Below are positions 1 to 5,660 of a stretch of 39,077 nucleotides of DNA, one piece after another; within the stretch, counting starts at the first letter, position 1, and each line of letters opens with the position of its first letter. The notes beneath the pieces were generated by a model that was not told the origin of the DNA, searched no databases, and saw nothing but the letters and a program-made list of their open reading frames with translations. The position numbers were made by a program, and so were the translations under genes. This stretch comes from a virus, in IMG/VR virus record IMGVR_UViG_3300035698_010051, positions 1-39,077 of that record. One strand, 5' to 3'.

Positions 1-2
1 CC

Positions 3-227
3 TCATGGCACGATGAGGCGGTGAACGTGAAGACTGCGATTGCGGGGATGGTTGCGGCCTACGGCTACACCGATGCCAACATACTGATTCGAGGATCCAA
101 CCAGACCGACCGTAGCGTCAAAATCGCAATGGTAGATCACCCCGACGAAGCGGCTCCCGAGTTGGTGATTGATTACACTGCTGGTGGCGGAGCAACTTCA
201 CGACGCAGGATCGTCATTACGGGATGA
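3..227 (+). CDS. C-terminal end of a DNRLRE-type phage tail/adhesin protein (partial)
   Basis: The frame is open from the left edge of the window and stops at 225-227, so only the last 74 residues are visible. The segment ends with the pattern P-E-L-V-I-D-Y-T, preceded by an N-I-L-I-R-G-S-N stretch. This closely matches how DNRLRE domains (beta-sandwich domains of secreted and virion-surface proteins) finish. A short Gly/Arg tail follows. Its position just upstream of lysis-type genes fits a receptor-binding or tail-fibre-like protein encoded at the end of the virion module. Which receptor it binds cannot be told. An internal ATG/GTG start near position 21 exists, but the upstream codons read as the same protein, so I treat it as truncated by the window. 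Confidence 0.6.
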   Translation, partial: SWHDEAVNVKTAIAGMVAAYGYTDANILIRGSNQTDRSVKIAMVDHPDEAAPELVIDYTAGGGATSRRRIVITG

Positions 228-277
228 CTCCATGATCGAGGCGACCAAAGGCAAGCTGATCTACAAAGAGACAGGCA

Positions 278-394
278 ATGGCAAAGGGCAAGAAACAAGG
301 TGCGTGTGGCGGGACTCCAAGGCGAGACGGCAGCGGCGGTGGTCGCGGTAATCGCGGCACGCCACGGCAACCGGCCCGACGAAAAGCGAAATGA
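278..394 (+). CDS. Small basic Gly/Arg-rich phage protein (38 aa)
   Basis: ATG at 278 opens a 38-codon frame ending TGA at 392-394. The product is Lys/Arg/Gly-rich, with a core P-R-R-D-G-S-G-G-G-R-G-N-R-G-T, a pattern I recall from tiny conserved proteins in tail/lysis neighbourhoods of other phages. No catalytic motif is visible. The ribosome binding site is weak (an AAAGAGACAG stretch before the ATG). A competing frame, 232-351, overlaps it but degenerates into Arg/Trp-rich sequence. The function is unknown. Low complexity means the coding call rests mainly on pattern familiarity. Confidence 0.4.
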   Translation: MAKGKKQGACGGTPRRDGSGGGRGNRGTPRQPARRKAK

Positions 395-425
395 TCCAGC
401 CGCGAACGATAACAGGAGGTGCAGC

Positions 426-1028
426 ATGAGAACAAGAATCGGACAAGCCTGGAGTGATCATTGTGGCGGCAACCTTGGGGCGATACTCCTGCTTTTGTGC
501 GTGATGATCTGCTGCCTGCTGGCGGCGGGCTGCAGGACGAAGACACCAACGGTGGCCATCGAGAATCTGGGCGGGTACATCGTCCATAACCATCCAGGAT
601 CGGATCCCGTGACTACATGCGGATCCACCGACACGAATGTCGTGGACGTGCCGAAAATCAAGATCGAGCCGGTTGAAACATCCCCAGGCGAGTGGGGCGT
701 GAAGCTGACCGCGAAGGACGACGAGGAGGATTCCATAATCGTCGCCGGCGGGGGCGGTATCATCAACAAATTCGGAACCACGGCCACAGCCAGCCGGGAA
801 ATGGACATGAGCAGTGTTATGACCATGCTCCAACGGACCCTGGGTGCCGCCGGTGTTACCGTGCCGACGGGCCAGCGCGAAGGCACGGCCCAGGGGGAAA
901 CAACCGTGGACATGCAACAACTCCGCAAGCTGCTGCTCGCTGCCCAGAAGGAGGGGATGCTCGAGGTCCAGCCCGACGCGGCCAAGGGGGCACCTGTCAT
1001 GCCGCCAAAGGATCCAGTCACCCCATGA
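426..1028 (+). CDS. Predicted lipoprotein (200 aa), lysis-side accessory protein of unknown function
   Basis: The start ATG at 426 follows a strong AGGAGGT ribosome binding site at 414-420. The N-terminus has a short charged region, then a hydrophobic stretch ending in L-A-A-G-C, a textbook lipobox, so the mature protein should begin at that Cys and be membrane-anchored. The rest is hydrophilic, with a Gly-rich patch (A-G-G-G-G) and a helical C-terminal half rich in Gln/Leu. No enzyme motif is visible. The stop overlaps the start of the next gene, which codes a papain-fold hydrolase. A lipoprotein in a lysis neighbourhood could be an outer-membrane spanin subunit (o-spanin/Rz1 analogue) or a superinfection-exclusion protein. 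At 200 residues it is longer than classical Rz1, so the role is open. Confidence 0.65.
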   Translation: MRTRIGQAWSDHCGGNLGAILLLLCVMICCLLAAGCRTKTPTVAIENLGGYIVHNHPGSDPVTTCGSTDTNVVDVPKIKIEPVETSPGEWGVKLTAKDDEEDSIIVAGGGGIINKFGTTATASREMDMSSVMTMLQRTLGAAGVTVPTGQREGTAQGETTVDMQQLRKLLLAAQKEGMLEVQPDAAKGAPVMPPKDPVTP

Positions 1029-1525
1029 TGCCCGAGTCAGAACTTCCGCGAGAGGCAGTGGTCGGCTTCTGGCGAGGCCGGTCATTGCTCTCGCGTGTTA
1101 TTCGCTGGCAGACGCGCTCGCCATATTCTCACGTCGGCTGGCGTTGCCCCGATGGCACGGTGATTGAGGCATGGGCGGGTATGGGTGTGCGCCATGTGGC
1201 AAATGCGTCTATCGCGCATACGCCCGGAACCGAGATAGACTGGTTTGATCTTGACGGCTTAACCGAGAGCGCCAGGGATCGCCTTGAGGGGTTCCTAGTG
1301 GGGCAGTTGGGATTGCGGTACGACTATCGCAGCGTATTTCGGTTCCTGACTCGGGGCAATCGTCAGGACAATCGGAAGGCTTGGTTCTGCTCTGAACTAA
1401 TTGCTGCAGCGATGTGTGCTGCTGGCCTTCCGCCGTTGTCGCCGCGAGTGGAGAACTGGCAGATTTCGCCGGCATTACTCTCAATGAGTCCACGCCTGTT
1501 CTTGATCGGAAGGATACAAGGATGA
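1025..1525 (+). CDS. YiiX-like permuted NlpC/P60 (papain-fold) hydrolase
   Basis: The sequence resembles YiiX/YebB-type permuted NlpC/P60 proteins. It has S-H-V-G with His36, a following acidic residue in V-I-E-A (Glu48), and the nucleophile in F-C-S-E-L-I-A (Cys122). In the permuted fold the His motif precedes the Cys motif, as here. Family members act as cysteine hydrolases or transferases on peptidoglycan peptides, lipids or related amide/ester bonds. The start is ATG 1025 (ATG ATG), overlapping the preceding stop as ATGA, and the stop overlaps the next gene. No other cell-wall hydrolase is visible nearby, so this may be the phage endolysin or a lysis accessory, but a tail-associated role is equally possible. 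No signal peptide is evident. Confidence 0.7.
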   Translation: MMPESELPREAVVGFWRGRSLLSRVIRWQTRSPYSHVGWRCPDGTVIEAWAGMGVRHVANASIAHTPGTEIDWFDLDGLTESARDRLEGFLVGQLGLRYDYRSVFRFLTRGNRQDNRKAWFCSELIAAAMCAAGLPPLSPRVENWQISPALLSMSPRLFLIGRIQG

Positions 1526-1788
1526 CGCTCCCGCTTAAACAGCCATGCAGCTATGCGAAGGCGCTTATGTGGATCGTGGGTCTTGCGTCCAGCGTTGGGT
1601 TAATCGCCCTCGGCACGATCCACTGGAGTGTAGACAAGCTGGATACCGAAGTTGAAACTCTGGCGGTAGAAGTGCAAGCGCAAGCCGTTGTCGATGCCGA
1701 CCGCGGGCGCGACGTGATCTGGATTAAAGAATCTCTGACCCGAGTCGAGCTTAAACTGGACCGCATCCCGACTACTCCCGCGCCATAG
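1522..1788 (+). CDS. Small one-TM protein with coiled coil, holin/spanin-like (88 aa)
   Basis: Starts at ATG 1522, overlapping the preceding stop codon, with an AAGGATACAAGG purine stretch upstream. The product has a short polar N-terminus, one hydrophobic segment at about residues 13-30 (A-L-M-W-I-V-G-L-A-S-S-V-G-L), then an acidic amphipathic helix rich in heptad-like Val/Leu (about 35-82) and a short Pro-rich tail. This layout of one TM plus a periplasmic or cytoplasmic coiled coil is common for phage holins, i-spanins and XhlA-like lysis proteins. Translational coupling to the YiiX-like hydrolase supports a lysis role. The exact class cannot be assigned. It is the last + strand gene before the convergent integrase. 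Confidence 0.55.
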   Translation: MTLPLKQPCSYAKALMWIVGLASSVGLIALGTIHWSVDKLDTEVETLAVEVQAQAVVDADRGRDVIWIKESLTRVELKLDRIPTTPAP

Positions 1789-1812
1789 CTTCTTCGCGTT
1801 CCCTTGACCCGC

Positions 1813-3327
1813 CTATGCCACTCGCAAAATCGCGCCACCTGCAGCCGAAACAGTTAGCATAAGCACCCTTGGGCTTGCCATCCTTGACGTCTGTGCTAAC
1901 CGGTCCCCGGTTGTCAGCTCAATATCCCACTTCCCGCCGTCGATCCACTGGACCCGTGCAACATGCGCCGCGACCAGCCGACGGCGTACGGCTGCATCGT
2001 CGGCCGTCTCCAATAGCCGTCCCAGGTGCGGCAGTTCTTTTGCCGCGGCCTCGGCTATGGCGAAATGGCTCAATGGCCCGTCAGCGGCGTCTACGAGCGC
2101 CTGAGAGTGCGTCTGTGTCTCCGCCAGCAGACGGCGTGTGTCCGACAGACGGGTATTCCAGTGCGGTGCGTTGTCGGTGGTCACCAGGCCGTCAAGGAAT
2201 GCGCGCTCGATGCGTTCGATCTCTCGTGTGTGTGTCCGCTGCTGTTCCCCGAGGGCTCGGAGTTCCGGGTCCGTGCGGATGCGTTCAGCATCGCGCACCT
2301 TGCGGATAGCGGCAACTATCCGTGCAATGTCGTCGTCACGATATCGGCAGCCGGCCAGGGCTTCGAGGACCATGGCATCGAGAGCCGGGGCCGATGTACG
2401 CGTGGAACATACCGGGGCACTACTGCACTGATAGTAATAGTATTTCTTCCCGCCGCGGCCGTGTGTGCTGTAGGCGGTCATTACCTTGCCGCAGTGACAG
2501 CGGACGAGCCCGGCAAGCATGTACGGATAGCTCTGAGCATTCGGTCGCGCCTTGCCTTGCCGGCGTTTGGGAACGCTGGGTTGCACCGAATCCCAGAGAA
2601 CTCGGGGGATGATTGGCGGATGCTTGCCATCGTAGTCGGTATCGCCGTAACGGATGGTACCGATGTAGATGGGGTTACGCAGGATGTTCCAGAGCTGCTG
2701 GCGGGCAAGTCCCATGTCGCGACACAGTGCCGCGGGCGACTCACCGGCGGCGTAGCGCTCGTAGAGGGCGCGTACGGTCTTCGCTTTATCCGGATCGGGC
2801 TCGAGGATGTTCTGCCGCTTGCCTGGGCGCCGATAGCCGAATGGGGGAATGCCCCAGGGGATGCCCCCGGCTTCGCAGATCGAGATCATCTTCGCTTTCG
2901 TACGCTCTGAGTTGATTTCCCTTTCCCACTGCGCGAACACGAGAATGATATGCAGCATGGCGCGGCCGGTGGGCGATGCCATGTCCAGGTTCTGTGTAAC
3001 AGAAACAAGACCGCGGCCGGCGTCGCGCAACGAGCGCAAGAGCGGGATTGCATCGGTCAGGGACCGAGACAGCCGGTCAAGGTGGCGCACGATCAGCACA
3101 TCCCACGGAGCGACGCCTGCAGCCAGATCGGCGAGGATGCGTTGATAGCCCGGGCGCTTCGTGGATCCGCCGGAGTGAAACTCGTCCTCGATGACATCGA
3201 ACACGGCGTCGGGATCGCGAGCGAGTGCGTAGCTCCTGCAGGCCTGCACCTGGTCGGGTATGGACGTCTCGCCACCAGTCCAGGACGAGCCACGCGGTGA
3301 CACGCGTGCATAGATCAGGTAGCGCAT
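1813..3327 (-). CDS. int: Serine recombinase (phage integrase)
   Basis: A 504-residue serine recombinase. The N-terminal resolvase domain starts Y-A-R-V-S with the probable nucleophile Ser10, followed by the conserved S-I-P-D-Q region and the arginine cluster R-H-L-D-R-L-S-R-S. A Recombinase domain follows (G-I-P-P-F-G-Y-R-R near the middle), then a zinc-ribbon pattern (C-H-C-G-K-V-M ... Y-Y-Q-C ... C) and an Arg-rich helical C-terminus. Such enzymes integrate and excise phage genomes at attP/attB through a phosphoserine link. The gene is the last of the leftward early operon and converges on the lysis genes with only 24 bp between stops. No clear ribosome binding site precedes ATG 3327. The length fits the family. 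It could also act as a resolvase, but phage context favours integration. Confidence 0.9.
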   Translation of the reverse strand: MRYLIYARVSPRGSSWTGGETSIPDQVQACRSYALARDPDAVFDVIEDEFHSGGSTKRPGYQRILADLAAGVAPWDVLIVRHLDRLSRSLTDAIPLLRSLRDAGRGLVSVTQNLDMASPTGRAMLHIILVFAQWEREINSERTKAKMISICEAGGIPWGIPPFGYRRPGKRQNILEPDPDKAKTVRALYERYAAGESPAALCRDMGLARQQLWNILRNPIYIGTIRYGDTDYDGKHPPIIPRVLWDSVQPSVPKRRQGKARPNAQSYPYMLAGLVRCHCGKVMTAYSTHGRGGKKYYYYQCSSAPVCSTRTSAPALDAMVLEALAGCRYRDDDIARIVAAIRKVRDAERIRTDPELRALGEQQRTHTREIERIERAFLDGLVTTDNAPHWNTRLSDTRRLLAETQTHSQALVDAADGPLSHFAIAEAAAKELPHLGRLLETADDAAVRRRLVAAHVARVQWIDGGKWDIELTTGDRLAQTSRMASPRVLMLTVSAAGGAILRVA

Positions 3328-3338
3328 AGTGGACGGGC

Positions 3339-3800
3339 TCAGCGAGGTTTACTGATAAGGTTGACGATCTTGTTGACAACCCCATCGCCAATCTCCGGCA
3401 CCGCTTCACCACGTACTTCGATCGCGTATTCTTCGGCCGCCTGGGTCAGCTCGAGCAGCGCCCCGGCTTCCAGCAGGATCGTCCCACGCACCTCAGTCTT
3501 ACTGTCCACCTGAACAGCCTGCGGCACCTTCCCCTCGGTGCGGTCAGCAATGAATTGCACGGCCCAGGCCTCGCCGTCTTCCGCCGCAGAATATACCTGA
3601 CGCAGAACTTCCTCGAATCGCGTCTTCCTCTTGCCGTTCTTGCCGTCAACCTTCTCCCGCCCGATCTTGGCAAGCAGCTCCTTGACCCCTTTGGCATTGC
3701 GCGGCCGTCCTTTCGGATTACCGGACTGGCCCGGCTGGAACCGGTGCGGGTGCGACTTCGGTTTATCTGCCACCGTTTGCCTGTTATTACTCCTGCTCAT
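3339..3800 (-). CDS. DUF5681-type protein (153 aa)
   Basis: The N-terminus carries the hallmark F-Q-P-G-Q-S-G-N-P-K-G-R-P-R-N (about residues 21-35), the signature of DUF5681 proteins often found near phage packaging genes. The remainder is a Lys/Glu-rich helical region, then an acidic C-terminus. No catalytic motif is visible. The function of the family is unknown. The basic N-terminus and helical body would suit a DNA-binding packaging or regulatory protein, and a small-terminase role is a conjecture, because no TerS is obvious next to TerL. It lies 11 bp upstream of the integrase on the same strand. Confidence 0.6.
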   Translation of the reverse strand: MSRSNNRQTVADKPKSHPHRFQPGQSGNPKGRPRNAKGVKELLAKIGREKVDGKNGKRKTRFEEVLRQVYSAAEDGEAWAVQFIADRTEGKVPQAVQVDSKTEVRGTILLEAGALLELTQAAEEYAIEVRGEAVPEIGDGVVNKIVNLISKPR

Positions 3801-3819
3801 CAGTAATAGCCCGCGTGTT

Positions 3820-4107
3820 TCATGCCGCCGGCCACGGCCCTGTAACGCGCCGTTTGGTCTTCAGCGCTGCCAGCAGCTCGCGATGATGCTGTATACTTTT
3901 GTGGAAACGTCTCCACTCAGTGACATACGATTTCCCGCGCGCAGCTGCAATCTCCCGCCAGCTTTCGCCGTGGATGCGCCGGACCACAACGCCCACCAGC
4001 TCCGGCTCATTCAATTCCACATCGTACAGGATAGCCATTACCTCGCCGATAGCAGCGACGATCTCCCGCCGGCACTCGTCAGGCTCGTTGGGCACACACT
4101 CGCTCAT
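3820..4107 (-). CDS. Small helix-turn-helix protein (95 aa)
   Basis: Contains a clear helix-turn-helix-like segment, V-V-R-R-I-H-G-E-S-W-R-E-I-A-A followed by V-T-E-W-R-R-F-H, similar in layout to sigma-70 region 4 or small-terminase HTH regions. The N-terminal 35 residues are acidic and helical. The start ATG at 4107 overlaps the stop of the upstream gene as ATGA, so translation is coupled. It may regulate late or integrase genes, or be a packaging DNA-binding protein together with the adjacent DUF5681 gene. No family was recognised with certainty. Confidence 0.55.
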   Translation of the reverse strand: MSECVPNEPDECRREIVAAIGEVMAILYDVELNEPELVGVVVRRIHGESWREIAAARGKSYVTEWRRFHKSIQHHRELLAALKTKRRVTGPWPAA

Positions 4108-4271
4108 TTCCCTTCGGCCCCTTCTGCTGTCTTCTTGATGCGTTTCGGCACCTTCAGCATGTACGCCTGGGCGGCTTTCCGGCTCTTACTGCGCCGCTGG
4201 TAGCCGACGATCATGTCACCCTTGATGATCGGCTCGAGCCTGCCCTTGGCTATGAGCTTCGCGAGATTCAT
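4104..4271 (-). CDS. Small basic protein (55 aa)
   Basis: Start ATG at 4271-4269 overlaps the preceding stop (ATGA), and stop TGA at 4106-4104 overlaps the next start (ATGA), so the gene fits exactly into a chain of coupled genes. The protein is Lys/Arg-rich and helical (begins M-N-L-A-K-L-I-A-K-G-R-L) with a central G-Y-Q-R-R segment. No known family is recognised. The charge suggests nucleic-acid binding, but this is only an inference. The coding call rests on coupling on both sides and on sensible composition. Confidence 0.6.
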   Translation of the reverse strand: MNLAKLIAKGRLEPIIKGDMIVGYQRRSKSRKAAQAYMLKVPKRIKKTAEGAEGK

Positions 4272-4486
4272 CGGTCAGCCCTCTCTCTCGCCACGTCGCG
4301 GCATATTTCCATCACCTCTGGCGGCAGTTGCCCAGGTAGTAACGGTTTGTCCTTAATAGCTCTCTGTACCGCTTCGTAAGCGCGGTTGTAGATGTCCGTC
4401 GCTCCGCGCGATTGCCATTCGAGGTGCCGTGAGATTGCTGCCGCTACTGGCTGCATGTACTTATCGACTTCCGGTAATCCCTGCAT
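4268..4486 (-). CDS. Hypothetical protein (72 aa)
   Basis: ATG at 4486 with a GGAAGGGC purine run upstream; the stop overlaps the next start as ATGA. The sequence is mostly helical with an acidic/basic mix and a Pro-rich turn (P-L-L-P-G-Q-L-P-P). No motif or family is recognised. Its place in the coupled early operon, directly after a DUF4326 gene, supports expression but says nothing precise about its job. Confidence 0.55.
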   Translation of the reverse strand: MQGLPEVDKYMQPVAAAISRHLEWQSRGATDIYNRAYEAVQRAIKDKPLLPGQLPPEVMEICRDVARERADR

Positions 4487-4491
4487 CTCTA

Positions 4492-4812
4492 TCAGCCCTT
4501 CCCGTTTGCTACGTCTAACAGCACGTCACCGTGACACGGCTGGTCGAGCGGACACCAGCAGGCTAGGCTATGGCCGTGCAGTTCGTCCAGGCTCCTTGCC
4601 ATCTTCCGGAACCGCAGATCCACAGCCCGTTGCGCGAGACGCAGCCTCATCATCTCTTCCCGCAACGCCATCTCAAAGGCGCGTGTTGCCAGTTTCCGGC
4701 ACCCGGAGCCGCGCCAGTACGGGTTGCCCCACATCGTGCCGTGCCCCACATAGATGACGTCGGCCGGCATCCGCCACCCCTTGGAGCGTTTCCGTTGGAT
4801 TCGCTTCGGCAT
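4492..4812 (-). CDS. DUF4326 protein (106 aa)
   Basis: Highly characteristic of DUF4326: N-terminal R-I-Q-R-K-R-S-K-G-W-R-M-P, then V-Y/I-Y-V-G-H-G-T-M-W-G-N-P-Y, and C-terminal L-A-C-W-C-P-L-D-Q-P-C-H-G-D-V-L-L. The conserved Cys/His residues (C-W-C, C-H) could bind metal. These proteins are common in phages and mobile elements, and their biochemical function is unknown. ATG 4812 has a strong AAGGAG site upstream. Length matches the family. Confidence 0.85.
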   Translation of the reverse strand: MPKRIQRKRSKGWRMPADVIYVGHGTMWGNPYWRGSGCRKLATRAFEMALREEMMRLRLAQRAVDLRFRKMARSLDELHGHSLACWCPLDQPCHGDVLLDVANGKG

Positions 4813-4841
4813 AGATCACTCCTTATCGTTCATCTTCTCAA

Positions 4842-5045
4842 CTACGACTTTCGCACCACTGCCACATCACTGCCGACCGTCAGCAGCTCGCATCGCACGC
4901 CCCGGCGCCTCATACGCTGTGTCTCGGCAATGCAGAACTCGCGATACGTGCGGTTGCCGGCAACGCCCGTTACTACCTCATTTGCGGGACCTGGTTCGGT
5001 GAGTAACAGCTTCTTGAGCTTCACGGTCCAGTTCTTTGCTGTCAT
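4842..5045 (-). CDS. Hypothetical small protein (67 aa)
   Basis: ATG 5045 lies 3 bp after the RusA stop codon with a GGAGGG site inside the end of rusA. The sequence is basic and of mixed alpha/beta character, starting M-T-A-K-N-W-T-V-K-L and ending with a hydrophobic strand-like V-G-S-D-V-A-V-V. No family is recognised. Coupling to rusA suggests an early DNA-metabolism accessory protein. Confidence 0.5.
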   Translation of the reverse strand: MTAKNWTVKLKKLLLTEPGPANEVVTGVAGNRTYREFCIAETQRMRRRGVRCELLTVGSDVAVVRKS

Positions 5046-5048
5046 GTC

Positions 5049-5660
5049 TCAGCCCTCCACGATGATCGTTGTCTTCTCGTCCGCACGCTTGCACTTCACC
5101 TGCTCGACCGTCACAGCCAGCCCGGGGATCGGACCGATGAACTTCGCTGTCCGCAGGTCGACCACCTGGGCGTCGTCTAACCAAAAACCAGCTTTGGTCA
5201 TCGCATCGAGTGCGAGCTTCGCAAGGTTGTCGAGATCCGGCCGTGTGGTCTTTGGTGTTGTCTTGCTGTTCTTCCCCGGCCATGTCCAGAACAGTGATAC
5301 TGTTAGCGCCCCGGTGAATGGTAAGGATGGTGCATACCGTTCGCAGACGGCCAGGAGTAGGGCTGCAGCTTTCTTCGCTGCCGGCGGCAGGAAGGTACCG
5401 CGCTTGGTGTGCCGTCGGGTCTGGGCTGTAGCCCGTGGTGGAATGAACTCGTGGAAAAACCGAACATGTGCCTTTGCCGAATCGCTTGCAGCTATCGCCT
5501 GTTCTGTGTAATAGGTGGGGGCGAGACCTCGACGCCCCCCCTTTACACGAACGATAGGTTTCCCCCGTAGGGGGGAGGGGCCTCTTGTTTTCGTGTTTGA
5601 AACACGAGGCACTAGTACTTCGTTCGTTCGTTCGTGTTTGTCTTCAGATGTCTTCTTCAT
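5049..5660 (-). CDS. rusA: RusA-family Holliday junction resolvase with long N-terminal extension
   Basis: The C-terminal ~125 residues match RusA: a basic start ([10 protein letters not shown]), a hydrophobic strand ([10 protein letters not shown]), then the catalytic pattern R-P-D-L-D-N-L-A-K and W-L-D-D-A-Q-V-V with the conserved Asp residues. RusA cuts Holliday junctions so that recombined or replicated phage DNA can be resolved before packaging. ATG 5660 gives 203 residues, well above the usual 120-140, because about 78 Lys/Arg-rich residues precede the RusA core. The DNA encoding this extension is unusually palindromic and repetitive, so the true start may be further downstream, although no good internal start with an RBS is visible. 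It overlaps the primase-helicase stop by 17 bp. Confidence 0.8.
   Translation of the reverse strand: MKKTSEDKHERTNEVLVPRVSNTKTRGPSPLRGKPIVRVKGGRRGLAPTYYTEQAIAASDSAKAHVRFFHEFIPPRATAQTRRHTKRGTFLPPAAKKAAALLLAVCERYAPSLPFTGALTVSLFWTWPGKNSKTTPKTTRPDLDNLAKLALDAMTKAGFWLDDAQVVDLRTAKFIGPIPGLAVTVEQVKCKRADEKTTIIVEG
5545..5637. repeat. Cluster of palindromes and inverted repeats within the rusA 5' region
   Basis: Seen directly: an exact 10-bp inverted pair ACACGAACGA at 5545-5554 and its complement at 5628-5637; CCCCC-GTA-GGGGG at 5562-5574; a 15-bp palindrome CGTGTTT-G-AAACACG at 5592-5606; and four tandem TTCG units at 5619-5634. All lie where the atypical RusA extension would be encoded. Such density of symmetric elements beside a primase-helicase gene is compatible with a replication origin or operator, but no function is shown by sequence alone. 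Confidence 0.5.

Noticed and set aside
232-351. Small + strand frame (39 codons) starting just after the tail protein stop
   Set aside because: No RBS, and its second half is Arg/Trp-rich nonsense. The overlapping frame at 278-394 has a familiar phage pattern.
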